From NCBI GenBank assembly GCA_027483465.1, contig JAIXUQ010000115.1, positions 1-64,000 of the forward strand: a stretch of DNA of 64,000 nt. Direction: 5' to 3'. The translations under genes were made by a program, and so were the position numbers. This document shows positions 40,687 to 49,630 of the stretch, piece by piece. The notes under the pieces are model-generated. The model searched no databases, had not been told where the DNA came from, and saw only the letters and a list, made by a program, of their open reading frames with translations. Origin of the DNA: Sphingomonadales bacterium (lineage in GTDB: Bacteria > Pseudomonadota > Alphaproteobacteria > Sphingomonadales > Sphingomonadaceae). Position 1 is the stretch's first letter. Each line of letters opens with the position of its first letter.

Positions 40687-40938
40687 GGCTGGTGTGGCAC
40701 TCCCTTGAACTTGGGAAAGCCGCGGACAGAGGACCCCCCTCAAACCCTGCGTCATCCCTCGACGGCATCCTTAGCCGCAAGTCTTTGGCCGCCGCAACCG
40801 GCTTTTTGCCACATTCTCGCCCGCATTTGTCCAACTACGTCAATTTGCCGGGCTGATCGGGCCGCTGGTGCCACCGGCCGGCGCAAAGCCGGGGCTGCCG
40901 GCTTGCATCGGCTGCCGCCATCGCCATAGCATTTCACC

Positions 40939-41745
40939 ATGCGGCCGTTGATTCCTGCCATCACCCTGATTTTGCTGGGCCACAGCCTGCCGGCGCCGGC
41001 CCAGCCGATGCCGGCGCCGCCGCCGCTCACCGGCTTTGCCGATCTGGCCGACCTCACCCTGGCGGCCCCGCTGGTCGTGCGCGCCACAATCACCCGCGCC
41101 AGCCCGGCACCGGCGCGGCAGGCCGGGGTGCCCGCCGTGGGCAAGCAGCGCCTCGCCGTCACCGCCACCGCCAGCAATCCGCTGCTGGCCCCCGGCCCGA
41201 TCGGCGCGACACTGAAGTTCCTGTGGGATGTGCCGGCGCCGGCACCCAACCGGCCGGTTAACGTGAAGGGATTGGAAATACTGGCTTTTCTTTCCGTTCC
41301 TGATGCCGGCGGCGCCACCCGTCTGGTGTCAAGCCGGGCGGTGCAGGCCTGGGATCCGGCGCTGGCCGATCAGGTGCGGGCGATCATTGCCGATCAGCGC
41401 AGCGGGCAGGTGCCGGTGGTGACCGGGGTGAGCAACGGCTTCCGCGCCGATGGCACTGTGCCCGGCGAAAGCGAGAGCCAGTTTTTCCTGACCACCAGCG
41501 ACAACCGGCCGCTGACCCTGGTGGTGATCAACCGCCCCGGCGAGGCGCGGCGGGTGCGGCTGGCGCGCGGCGACATCATCGACGAATCGGCCGAAGCCGT
41601 GCCGCCGCGCAGCCTGCTCTGGTATCGGCTGGCCTGTTTCCTGCCCCGCCAGCTGCCGGTGGGCGCCGGCGGCAGTGACCCGGCGCTGGCGCGGGACTGG
41701 CAGGATGCACTGGCCGGGATCGGCCGCTGTGATCGCAGCAGCTGA
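40939..41745 (+). CDS. Exported hypothetical protein
   Basis: A 268-residue protein with a signal peptide (MRPLIPAITLILLGHSLPAP, cleavage near PAQP). The mature part looks beta-rich (LEILAFLSVPDAGGATRLVS; PLTLVVINRPGEARRVRL) and ends in a cysteine-containing segment. No known domain is recognised. It diverges from tonB and converges on folB. The clean signal peptide and steady codon pattern support a real gene. Confidence 0.65.
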   Translation: MRPLIPAITLILLGHSLPAPAQPMPAPPPLTGFADLADLTLAAPLVVRATITRASPAPARQAGVPAVGKQRLAVTATASNPLLAPGPIGATLKFLWDVPAPAPNRPVNVKGLEILAFLSVPDAGGATRLVSSRAVQAWDPALADQVRAIIADQRSGQVPVVTGVSNGFRADGTVPGESESQFFLTTSDNRPLTLVVINRPGEARRVRLARGDIIDESAEAVPPRSLLWYRLACFLPRQLPVGAGGSDPALARDWQDALAGIGRCDRSS

Positions 41746-41760
41746 CCGGAACGCGGCCGA

Positions 41761-42186
41761 TCAGAAACTGGCGAGTTCCACCCCCACGGCGCCGCAATCG
41801 GGATAGACATCGGGCTTGCGGGTGGAAAGCCGCACCGCCACCACCCCGTCGCGGGCTGCAACCAGTTCGTAGATGGCATGGGCCACGGTTTCCTGCAGGT
41901 TGAAGCGCCGGCCTTCCACCAGCCGCAGCACCGACAGGCGCAGGAAATTATAATCCCAGGCTTCGGCCACCGCATCGCTGCGCGGGAAATGGCCGGCATC
42001 CACCCACACCTCGATGTTCACCCGCAGCGTTTGCGGGCTGCCCACCTCGAAATCATGGAATCCAATGTCCACCGGCAGATCGAAATCCTCCAGGAAAATC
42101 TTGCGGGTGCGGATGCCCAGGCCAGGCGGCACCAGGCCGCTGGCCAGCGGTTCGATCACAGTGGGCGGGGGAGCGGCATCGGGCAT
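41761..42186 (-). CDS. folB: Dihydroneopterin aldolase family protein
   Basis: A 141-residue FolB/FolX-type protein. IFLEDFDLPVDIGFHDFEVG is the conserved N-terminal strand, ETVAHAIYELV carries the catalytic-region helix, and VRLSTRKPDVYPDCGAVGVEL is the C-terminal strand pair. It would cleave or epimerise dihydroneopterin derivatives. A N-terminal extension of about 25 residues is unusual. The ATG at 42186 (GTG 42189 is alternative) overlaps the stop of the upstream SDR, suggesting joint pteridine synthesis. Confidence 0.82.
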   Translation of the reverse strand: MPDAAPPPTVIEPLASGLVPPGLGIRTRKIFLEDFDLPVDIGFHDFEVGSPQTLRVNIEVWVDAGHFPRSDAVAEAWDYNFLRLSVLRLVEGRRFNLQETVAHAIYELVAARDGVVAVRLSTRKPDVYPDCGAVGVELASF

Positions 42187-42947
42187 CACAGATCAACCAT
42201 ATGGGCAACATCGCGCGGCAGGCCAAGCAGGCGTTGCCCGCCGTCCAGCACGATGGTTTGCGCGTTGAGGGTGGGGGTGGCGATGATGAAGCGCAGGGCG
42301 GTGACGATCTCGTCCACCGTCACGCCGCGCCCCAGCGGGTTGAGGCCGTGCACCGCCTCGAAATTCTCCCGGCTCTGCGGGCCCGACACCAGCGTGACCG
42401 CCGGCGCGATGCCCACACAGCGCAGGCGCGGCGCAAAGGCCCGCGCCGCTAGTTCGCTCATCCCGGCGAAGCCGATCTTTGACAATGTGTAGGTGAAGAA
42501 ATCCGGATTGAGGCTGGCCAGTTTGGCATCAAGCAGATTGACCACCAGCGCCGGCTCGGCGGGCGTTTCCGGCAGGGCGGCGGCAAAGGCGCGGGTGAGC
42601 AGCGCCGGCGCGCGCAGATTGACCGCCATGTGCACATCGAATTCGGCGGCGCTGAAATCGGCAAACTGATCATAGACGAAGCGGCTGGCGCTGTTGACCA
42701 GCAGGCGCGGCGGCGGCAACCCGACAGTGGCCGCCATGATCGCATCGGCGGCGGCCGGATCGGCCAGATCGGCGGCCACCACACTGGCGGCGGGCAGGCT
42801 GGCGGCCAGCGCCTCGGCCTCGGCACGGCTCTGGTTGCAGTGGATCAGCACGTGCCAGCCATCGGCGGCCAGCGCGCGGGTGATGGCGCCGCCGATGCGC
42901 TTGGCACCGCCGGTGATGATCGCAGTCTGGGTGGGCGCTTCGTTCAT
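42186..42947 (-). CDS. SDR, pteridine (dihydromonapterin/dihydrofolate) reductase-like
   Basis: A 253-residue short-chain dehydrogenase of the pteridine reductase/FolM type. The cofactor motif is ITGGAKRIGGAI, with an Arg in the loop as in NADPH-dependent pteridine reductases. LVNSASRF replaces the usual NNAG, and YTLSKIG carries the Tyr-x3-Lys. The context, one-base overlap with folB, supports tetrahydropterin formation. Substrate specificity is inferred. Confidence 0.78.
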   Translation of the reverse strand: MNEAPTQTAIITGGAKRIGGAITRALAADGWHVLIHCNQSRAEAEALAASLPAASVVAADLADPAAADAIMAATVGLPPPRLLVNSASRFVYDQFADFSAAEFDVHMAVNLRAPALLTRAFAAALPETPAEPALVVNLLDAKLASLNPDFFTYTLSKIGFAGMSELAARAFAPRLRCVGIAPAVTLVSGPQSRENFEAVHGLNPLGRGVTVDEIVTALRFIIATPTLNAQTIVLDGGQRLLGLPRDVAHMVDL

Positions 42948-43007
42948 GTGCCGCGCCGCCTAGGGCTTTGGGCCGCCAAGCGCAACATGCAGTTCAGCGC
43001 AGGGGGT

Positions 43008-44204
43008 TCAGCGCAGGGCCGGTGCCAGCACCGCCGGATCGCCATCACTGGCCAGCGGCGGCAGGCCCAGCAGCCGCAGCAACAGCGGGTGAAGATGGAC
43101 ATTGTCGAACGGCGGCAGCACCAGGCCACGGCGGAAGGCCGGGCCGGCGGCGACGAAACTGGCCGCCATGTCGGGATGGGCCGGATCATAGCCGTGCATG
43201 CCGGCCAGCGGCCGCGCCGCCTGTTCCGGCGTGGGGGCCGATAGCCAGATCAGCCAGCCCGGTTCGGCAATGCAGATGATCGATGGCACCCGGCGGTGGC
43301 GGCCATAGGCCAAGGCCGGCGGGATCGCCGCCTTGTCGTGGCAGGCCATGTGGGCATGCGGGCGCAGCAGCGCGGCGCGCACCGCATCGGCCTTGCCGGG
43401 CGCCGGCTCCAGCGCCGCCACCGCGCCACCCGCCACAAAGCGCACATCGGCCGGGTTGATCAACCCATCCAGCAGGATGCGGCGATCATTGCTGACCTGC
43501 GCCATGCCATGATCGGCCACCAGCACGATATTGGCCTGGATGCGCCGCGCCTTCAGCCCGGCCAGCAGATCGGCAATGCGGGCATCCACTTCGGCCACCG
43601 CCGCGTTCACCTGCGGCGAATCCGGCCCGAAATCGTGGCCATCATGATCGACCGTATCGAAATAGAGCGTGAGGAAGCGCGGCCGCGGCGTGGCATCCAG
43701 CCAGGCCAGCACCTGGGCAACGCGCGCCGTGTTGGGCAGCTTGCCATCAAAGGGCAGCCAGCGGCCCGGCCTGGTGCCGCGAATCGCCGCTTCGCTGCCC
43801 GGCCAGAACATGGTGGCGGTGGGCAGGCCGGCCTTTTCCGCCGTCACCCACAAGGGTTCGCCATCCTGCCACCAGCGCCCGTCCTCCACCGCGCCGCGCA
43901 GCGACAGGGCAAAGCGCCCCAGTTCGGGATCGTCCATGTTGTTGTTGACGATGCCGTGCCGATCCGGCCGGAGCCCGGTGACCAGCGTGTAGTGATTGGG
44001 GAAGGTGAGGCTGGGAAAGCTGGGCCGCATCGCCGGGGTGGTGACTCCGTCGGCCGCCAGCGCGTTGATGGTGGGCGTAAGGCCGCGCCGCAGATAATCG
44101 GCCCGCAGGCCATCCACCGAAATCAGGATCAGCGGCGCCGGCGCAGCCAGGGTGGCAATGGGCGCCAGCAGCAGCGCGACGAGGAGGAGAATCAGACGGA
44201 CCAT
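43008..44204 (-). CDS. Exported nucleotide pyrophosphatase/phosphodiesterase (alkaline phosphatase superfamily)
   Basis: A 398-residue secreted enzyme with a signal peptide ending near TLAAP. The metal site begins in LISVDGLRADYL. The nucleophilic threonine is in FPSLTFPNHYTLVTG, and other metal ligands are in FDTVDHDGHDFG, VADHGMAQV and MHGYDPAHPDM, the pattern of the NPP family. It would hydrolyse phosphodiester or pyrophosphate bonds of nucleotides or lipids in the periplasm. It diverges from uvrC across 61 bp. Confidence 0.87.
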   Translation of the reverse strand: MVRLILLLVALLLAPIATLAAPAPLILISVDGLRADYLRRGLTPTINALAADGVTTPAMRPSFPSLTFPNHYTLVTGLRPDRHGIVNNNMDDPELGRFALSLRGAVEDGRWWQDGEPLWVTAEKAGLPTATMFWPGSEAAIRGTRPGRWLPFDGKLPNTARVAQVLAWLDATPRPRFLTLYFDTVDHDGHDFGPDSPQVNAAVAEVDARIADLLAGLKARRIQANIVLVADHGMAQVSNDRRILLDGLINPADVRFVAGGAVAALEPAPGKADAVRAALLRPHAHMACHDKAAIPPALAYGRHRRVPSIICIAEPGWLIWLSAPTPEQAARPLAGMHGYDPAHPDMAASFVAAGPAFRRGLVLPPFDNVHLHPLLLRLLGLPPLASDGDPAVLAPALR

Positions 44205-44265
44205 GGCGAGGGCATAACAGCCGCATATGGATTTGCCATGGCAGCGCGGCTATCGGCAGCAGGGC

Positions 44266-46182
44266 ATGAGCGAAACGCCCGACCGATTTTCCGAAGAATC
44301 GCAAACCTGGACGGTGCGCGGGCGGGATGCGCCCGATCTGGATCGCGGCGTGGAAACGATTCGCGGTGTGATGAAGACACTGCCGCTGCGCCCCGGCGTC
44401 TATCGCATGCTCGATGCCGGCGGCGATGTTCTGTACGTGGGCAAGGCGCGCACGCTGAAAAACCGGGTGAGCAATTACACCCAGGTGGCGCGGCTGCCGC
44501 GCCGCCTGCAGCGCATGGTGGCGCAAACCCGCGCCATGGAGATCGTGACCACCAACAGCGAGGCCGAGGCCCTGTTGCTGGAAGCCCAGCTGATCAAGCG
44601 CTATCGCCCGCCCTATAATGTGCTGCTGCGCGACGACAAGAGTTTCCCCTTCATCCTGCTGCGCGAAGACCATGATTTTCCCCGCATTTCCAAGCATCGC
44701 GGGGCACGGGTGGCACGCGGCAGCTATTATGGGCCCTTTGCCAGCGCCGGCGCGGTGAACGCCACGCTGAACGCGCTGCAGAAGGTGTTCCTGCTGAGAA
44801 GCTGCACCGACAGTTTCTTTGCCAACCGCAGCCGGCCCTGCCTGCTGCACCAGATCAAGCGCTGTTCGGCGCCCTGTGTCGGGCGTATCGACGATGCGGC
44901 CTATGCCGAGCTGGTGGCGGACGCGAAGGGATTCTTGTCGGGCCGCACGCAGGAGGCGCAGAAGAAGCTGGCCACCGCCATGCAGGCCGCGGCCGAGGCC
45001 ATGGATTTCGAGCGGGCGGCGGTGCTGCGTGACCGGTTGAAGGCCCTCACCTTCATCCAGGGCAGCCAGGCGATCAACGCCGACGGGGCGACCAGCGAGG
45101 CCGATGTGATCGCCATGGCCACCGATGGCGGTGCCATGTGCGTGCAGATCTTCTTCATCCGCGGCGGCCAGAACTGGGGCCACCGCAGCTTCTTCCCCGG
45201 CCACACCGACGGCGTGGACGAAGGCGAGGTGCTGCAAAGCTTCCTGGCGCAGCTGTATGAGGAATTGCCGCCGCCCAAGGAATTGCTGCTGGACCGCGCC
45301 CTGCCCGAGGCCGAACTGCTGGCCACCGCGCTGGGTGAGAAGGCCGGCCGCAAGGTGGCCATCCGCCATGCCCAGCGCGGCCCGGCCCGCAAGCTGGTGG
45401 AGCAGGCCCAGCGCAACGCCGAGGAGGCCATCCAGCGCCGCCGGGCAGAGACCACCACGCAAGGCAAGCTGCACCGCGAGCTGGCCGAAATCTTCGAGCT
45501 GGACGGCCCACCGGGGCGCATCGAGATTTACGACAACAGCCATATCCAGGGCACCAACGCGCTGGGCGCCATGGTGGTGGCCGGCCCCGAAGGCTTTCAG
45601 AAGGGCCAGTATCGCAAGTTCAACATGAAGGACGAAAGCATCACGCCGGGCGATGATTTCGCCATGATGAAGGCGATGCTGCACCGCCGCTTTGCCCGGC
45701 TGGAGGCGGAGGATCCGGACCGCGAATCGGGCAATTGGCCGGATCTGTGCCTGATTGATGGCGGCAAGGGCCAGGTGGCGGCAGTGATGGCGGCGCTGGC
45801 CGAACTGGGGGTGGAGGTGCCGATCGTGGGCGTCGCCAAGGGGCCGGACCGCAACGCCGGGCGCGAGATTTTCCACCTGCCCTCCGGCCGCGAACTGACC
45901 CTGCCGCCCAACGCGCCGGTGCTGTTCTACTTGCAGCGGCTGCGCGACGAGGCACACCGCTTTGCCATTGGCGCGCACCGGGCCAAGCGGGCGAAATCCA
46001 TCACCCAGAGCCCGCTGGACGAAGTGCCCGGCATCGGCCCGGCCCGCAAGAAGGCACTGCTGATGCATTTCGGCACCAGCCGCGCCGTGAAGGGCGCCAC
46101 GCTGGCCGATCTGGAACGCGCGCCGGGCATCAGCAGGCAGATGGCGCTGGCGATCTGGCAGCACTTCCACCCGAACGGGTGA
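44266..46182 (+). CDS. uvrC: Excinuclease ABC subunit C
   Basis: A 638-residue UvrC that makes both incisions in nucleotide excision repair. The GIY-YIG domain is at the N-terminus (LPLRPGVYRMLDAGGDVLYV), followed by a Cys cluster, a UVR motif (ATAMQAAAEAMDFERAAVLR), the RNase H-like nuclease (EIYDNSHIQGTNALGAMVV and LIDGGKGQ) and a C-terminal helix-hairpin-helix pair (VPGIGPARKKALL). The start at 44266 is preferred to an upstream in-frame ATG at 44227 by family similarity. A glutathione transferase gene follows after 17 bp. Confidence 0.96.
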   Translation: MSETPDRFSEESQTWTVRGRDAPDLDRGVETIRGVMKTLPLRPGVYRMLDAGGDVLYVGKARTLKNRVSNYTQVARLPRRLQRMVAQTRAMEIVTTNSEAEALLLEAQLIKRYRPPYNVLLRDDKSFPFILLREDHDFPRISKHRGARVARGSYYGPFASAGAVNATLNALQKVFLLRSCTDSFFANRSRPCLLHQIKRCSAPCVGRIDDAAYAELVADAKGFLSGRTQEAQKKLATAMQAAAEAMDFERAAVLRDRLKALTFIQGSQAINADGATSEADVIAMATDGGAMCVQIFFIRGGQNWGHRSFFPGHTDGVDEGEVLQSFLAQLYEELPPPKELLLDRALPEAELLATALGEKAGRKVAIRHAQRGPARKLVEQAQRNAEEAIQRRRAETTTQGKLHRELAEIFELDGPPGRIEIYDNSHIQGTNALGAMVVAGPEGFQKGQYRKFNMKDESITPGDDFAMMKAMLHRRFARLEAEDPDRESGNWPDLCLIDGGKGQVAAVMAALAELGVEVPIVGVAKGPDRNAGREIFHLPSGRELTLPPNAPVLFYLQRLRDEAHRFAIGAHRAKRAKSITQSPLDEVPGIGPARKKALLMHFGTSRAVKGATLADLERAPGISRQMALAIWQHFHPNG

Positions 46183-46199
46183 GGGGCTAGTCTGCGGCC

Positions 46200-46886
46200 A
46201 TGGCCATCACCCTGTTCACCGCACCCACGCCCGATGGCTACAAGATTTCCATCGCGCTGGAAGAACTGGGCCTAGCCTATCAGGTGCAGCCGCTCGATCT
46301 GGGCAAGGGTGAGCAGAAGGCGGCCGATTTCCTGCGGCTCAATCCCAATGGCAAGGTGCCGGCGATCGTCGATGATGGCTTTGCCGTGATGGAATCGGGC
46401 GCCATCCTGATCTGGCTGGCCGAAAAGACCGGCCGCCTGCTGCCCGCCGATCCCCGCGGCCGGTCCGAAGCGTTGCAGTGGCTGATGCTGCAGGTGGGCG
46501 GGCTCGGGCCGATGATGGGCCAGGCCAATTTGTTCGGGCATTTCTGGCCGGAAAAACTGCCCGCCGTGCAGGCGCGTTACCTGGCCGAGGTGAAGCGGCT
46601 GTTTGCCATCCTTGATGCCCGGCTGGCTGATCGGCCCTATCTGGCCGGGGACTATGGCATCGCCGATATCGCGCATTTCTGCTGGGCGCGCACCGCCGGC
46701 TGGACCGGGGTGGATATTGCCCCCTTCCCCCATCTCGCCGCCTGGCTGGAGCGCATCGCCGCCCGCCCCGCCGTGCAGCGCGGGCTCAACGTGCCGGAAA
46801 CCTCCCCGGTGAAGGACGGCGCCGACAACAGCGACTTCATCGCCCGCACCCGGAAATTGCTGGGGCTTGGCCCCAGGGAAGCCTAG
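46200..46886 (+). CDS. Glutathione S-transferase, Nu-class-like
   Basis: A 228-residue GST. The thioredoxin-fold half has LFTAPTPDGYKISIALEELG and the glutathione-binding NGKVPAIVDDGFAVMESGAI (cis-Pro then E-S). The helical half has GPMMGQANLFGHF and the N-capping motif YLAGDYGIADIA. The TPDGYK form instead of a Cys or Tyr at the active site matches YfcG/YghU-type disulfide-bond oxidoreductases. It follows uvrC closely and is probably co-transcribed. Confidence 0.88.
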   Translation: MAITLFTAPTPDGYKISIALEELGLAYQVQPLDLGKGEQKAADFLRLNPNGKVPAIVDDGFAVMESGAILIWLAEKTGRLLPADPRGRSEALQWLMLQVGGLGPMMGQANLFGHFWPEKLPAVQARYLAEVKRLFAILDARLADRPYLAGDYGIADIAHFCWARTAGWTGVDIAPFPHLAAWLERIAARPAVQRGLNVPETSPVKDGADNSDFIARTRKLLGLGPREA

Positions 46887-46895
46887 GCGCGAAGC

Positions 46896-47624
46896 CTAAT
46901 TGCCCACCGCGCAGAAGAAGGCGGAGATATAATTGGGCGTGTTGTAGCTGATCTGCTGGCTGCCGAGGCTGGGTTGCAGCTTTTGCAGGTCGGCGGCCTC
47001 TGCCCGCTCCCCATACTGATGGCGGATGATGTTGCTGAAAATGCCATAGCCCGGCCGCAGATTGACCGATTCCGGCAATGGCCGCACCCGCAGCCGGCCA
47101 AAGCTGCCCGCAGCCTCGGCGGCGGTGCGCAATTGTTCGGCCTGCGCCTGGCGACCGGGGGCGCCCGGCCCCTCGCACCAGAAGATATCCACCGCCACCT
47201 TGCTGGCGGTGGCGGCTGGCGTCGGCGCCGCATCCACGGCGGCGAACTGTGCCTCGCGCGTGATCGTCTTTTGCAGCTTGTCCTTCACTGCCGGCACCGC
47301 TGCTGCCACCAGCGCATTCTGCAGTTGCCGCTTCACCTCGCTGTCGGCCAGGGTGTTGATCAGCACACGTGCCACATCCTGCTGCTGGGCCGATCCGGAG
47401 CCCATGGCATCGATCACCCGTTCCGTCACCTTCAGCATATAGTCGCGTTCGGCGCCGCGTTCCTGCCGCACATCCTGCCGTTCCTGCAGTTTCACCTGCA
47501 TGCCGGCGATTTCATCGGCCTGTTTCTGCTTGTCGATGGTGGCCCAGGTGCCCACGCCCGAACCGATCAGGCCCAGCACCACGCCAATGATGGCCAGCGG
47601 CCCATCCTGCCTTTCGCCCGCCAT
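46896..47624 (-). CDS. Membrane-anchored protein of unknown function
   Basis: A 242-residue protein. One N-terminal membrane helix (LAIIGVVLGLIGSGVGTWAT) is followed by a Lys/Gln/Glu-rich stretch likely to form a coiled coil (about 30-65), then a soluble domain with VDIFWCEGPGAPGRQAQAEQ and a conserved-looking end ISYNTPNYISAFFC. The later part recalls SPOR/LytR-type domains of envelope proteins, but I do not assign a family. The start at 47624 follows a GGGGGAAAT sequence. Confidence 0.62.
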   Translation of the reverse strand: MAGERQDGPLAIIGVVLGLIGSGVGTWATIDKQKQADEIAGMQVKLQERQDVRQERGAERDYMLKVTERVIDAMGSGSAQQQDVARVLINTLADSEVKRQLQNALVAAAVPAVKDKLQKTITREAQFAAVDAAPTPAATASKVAVDIFWCEGPGAPGRQAQAEQLRTAAEAAGSFGRLRVRPLPESVNLRPGYGIFSNIIRHQYGERAEAADLQKLQPSLGSQQISYNTPNYISAFFCAVGN

Positions 47625-47673
47625 GATTTCCCCCTGCTTGATCGCCCAAGGCTGAACCGGGGTGGCCGCAAGG

Positions 47674-48531
47674 TCAATGCGCAAAACCGATCAGCGCCGC
47701 GCCGGCACACACCACCGCCGCCCCGGCCCAGCGCCGCGCCGTCACCGCCTCCTTCAGCAACAGGGCGGCCAGGCCTGCGCCAAAGATCACGCTGGTTTCG
47801 CGCAAGGCCGTGATCGGCCCGATCGGCGCGCGCATCTGGGCCCACAGCACCAGCATGAAGCCGGCGCTGGAAACTGCCCCGGCCGCCATGCCCCGGCCCC
47901 AGCGCCCGGCCGCCGCCTTGGCAAAGCCCGCCGGCCCACGCCGCGCCATCACCCACAGGCTGATCGGCAGGAAGGTGAACACCGCCCCCCAGCCCTTGTA
48001 GCTGAACACATCACCGTTCATCCGCACGCCCAGCGCATCGACCAGGCTGTAACCGGCGATCGCCACACCGGTGAGCAGCGCCCACAGCGTGGCCGACAGC
48101 GGCGCGGCGCGGTTCACCCCCACCAGCAGCACGCCGGCCGAAATCGCCATCACGCCCAGCGCCGGCCCCGGCCCGGGCACCTCGCCGGCCGCCAGCAGCG
48201 CACCAAGCGTGACCAGCGCCGGGGCAATGCCGCGGGCGATGGTATAGACATGGCTCATGTCCCCGGCGGCATAGCCCCTCGTCAGCGCCGTCCAATACAC
48301 GAGGTGGATGGCGCTGGAGGCGAGGATGAACGGCCAGGCGCCTGCCACCGGTGCGCCAAACAGGGTGATCAGCACCGCGCCAAACAGGCTGCCGCCCAGC
48401 CCGAGCAGCGCCAGGTCCACCATCCGGTCACCGCCGCCGGCCTGTTTCAGAAACAGGTTCCAGCCCGCGTGCAGCAGGGCCGAAATCAGGGTGGCAGCGA
48501 TGGCGGCAAGCGGAATGGCGCTGCCGCTCAT
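47674..48531 (-). CDS. EamA/DMT-superfamily transporter
   Basis: A 285-residue membrane protein with about ten helices in two EamA repeats (LISALLHAGWNLFLK at the start; TALRETSVIFGAGLAALLLKE near the end). This superfamily exports or imports small metabolites; the substrate is not evident. Its start overlaps the stop of the upstream small membrane protein by 4 bp, forming an operon with that gene and the nitroreductase. Confidence 0.83.
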   Translation of the reverse strand: MSGSAIPLAAIAATLISALLHAGWNLFLKQAGGGDRMVDLALLGLGGSLFGAVLITLFGAPVAGAWPFILASSAIHLVYWTALTRGYAAGDMSHVYTIARGIAPALVTLGALLAAGEVPGPGPALGVMAISAGVLLVGVNRAAPLSATLWALLTGVAIAGYSLVDALGVRMNGDVFSYKGWGAVFTFLPISLWVMARRGPAGFAKAAAGRWGRGMAAGAVSSAGFMLVLWAQMRAPIGPITALRETSVIFGAGLAALLLKEAVTARRWAGAAVVCAGAALIGFAH

Positions 48532-48905
48532 GGCGCCAGGTCTTTGGGGTCCAGCGGGTCCCAACGAGTGGGGTTGATCCAGGTCCACAGCGCCGTGTCG
48601 CGCCGCATGGCGATGATCAGCCGGTCGCGCGCCGCCGGCCAGCGCGGATCATTGCGCGGCAGCCGGCGCAGCGCTTCGGATGCCTTGGCGACCTGGGTGG
48701 GCGCTGCCACTGCCAGCCGCGCCAATTGCGCGTCCATCTGCGCCTCCTGCTCGGCGGGCGAGGCCAGTTCCACGGCGATATCGCCATAGATGCGCAGGCG
48801 CTGGGCCTGCAAATCCCATGCCTTGCTCATCAGCCAGGCCAGCGCCCCGATCAACACCGACCGCACCAGATCGCCGGCCAGCAGGGTGCGCAACAGGCCC
48901 ATCAT
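48528..48905 (-). CDS. Small single-helix membrane protein, unknown function
   Basis: A 125-residue protein with one N-terminal hydrophobic segment (MGLLRTLLAGDLVRSVLIGA to about residue 27) and a charged helical remainder. There is no recognised domain. ATG at 48905 overlaps the nitroreductase stop by one base and its own stop overlaps the transporter start by 4 bp, so it is a coupled middle gene of a three-gene operon. An adjacent ATG at 48902 is equally possible. Confidence 0.65.
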   Translation of the reverse strand: MMGLLRTLLAGDLVRSVLIGALAWLMSKAWDLQAQRLRIYGDIAVELASPAEQEAQMDAQLARLAVAAPTQVAKASEALRRLPRNDPRWPAARDRLIIAMRRDTALWTWINPTRWDPLDPKDLAP

Positions 48906-49576
48906 CACAGGCCGTGGAATTGCGCCCAATCGGCCAGCGGCGCGCGCGCCGGCTTGGCGAGATTGGCCTTGTCGTCCGGATCGATGAAGCCGATCGCCAT
49001 GCCGGTGAACAGCATCCGCTCCTCGGGAATGCCGATGAACTGGCGGATCGTGTCGGGATAGATCGCCCAGCATTCCTGCGGGCACGAATCCAGCCCTTCT
49101 TCCTTCAGCAGCAGCATCAGCGTTTGCAGATACATGCCCAGATCACTCCACTGCGGCGGGCCCATGCGCTTGTCCACCGAACAGAACAGCGCCACCGGCG
49201 CGCCGAAAAACTGGAAATTGCGGGCAAACCACATCCGCCGCCCGGCCTTGTCCTCGCGCGGAATGCCCAGCCGGGCATAAAGCTCCTCGCCAACGGCAAA
49301 GCGATAATCGCTGTAGGGCTTGGGCAATTCCTTGGGATAAATGTCATATTCGGTCGGTTCGGTCTGGCCGCCGGCCATCAGCTTGCCCAGCATGATGCGC
49401 TTCAGCTCATCCAGCCGTTCGCCGCCCACCACATCGATGTGCCAGGGTTGGAGATTGCCGCCCGAAGGCGCCCAGGCGGCCTTTTCCACCACGCGGCGCA
49501 GCACGGCGCCATCGACCGGGGTGGGCAGAAAGCCACGCACCGAACGTCGGGCAAGAACGGCATCGGAAACCTGCAT
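48905..49576 (-). CDS. Nitroreductase-family flavoprotein
   Basis: A 223-residue FMN enzyme. RRSVRGFLPTPVD and APSGGNLQPWHIDVV are the FMN phosphate- and ring-binding regions. MYLQTLMLLLKEEGLDSCPQ and GMAIGFIDPDDKAN are typical of the family. It reduces quinones, nitro groups or enoates with NAD(P)H; the natural substrate is unknown. It is the first gene of the leftward three-gene operon and diverges from pgsA across 54 bp. Confidence 0.88.
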   Translation of the reverse strand: MQVSDAVLARRSVRGFLPTPVDGAVLRRVVEKAAWAPSGGNLQPWHIDVVGGERLDELKRIMLGKLMAGGQTEPTEYDIYPKELPKPYSDYRFAVGEELYARLGIPREDKAGRRMWFARNFQFFGAPVALFCSVDKRMGPPQWSDLGMYLQTLMLLLKEEGLDSCPQECWAIYPDTIRQFIGIPEERMLFTGMAIGFIDPDDKANLAKPARAPLADWAQFHGL

Positions 49577-49630
49577 GGCGGGGCCTTTCCTTCACTTTTC
49601 AGCCGTGATGGGATTGCCTATGAAGGGCCC

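Noticed and set aside
43747-46170. Very long open frame (over 800 codons) on the minus strand opposite uvrC
   Set aside because: It is antisense to a clear UvrC, has a His/Gln/Arg-rich composition and no domain; high GC removes stop codons in shadow frames.
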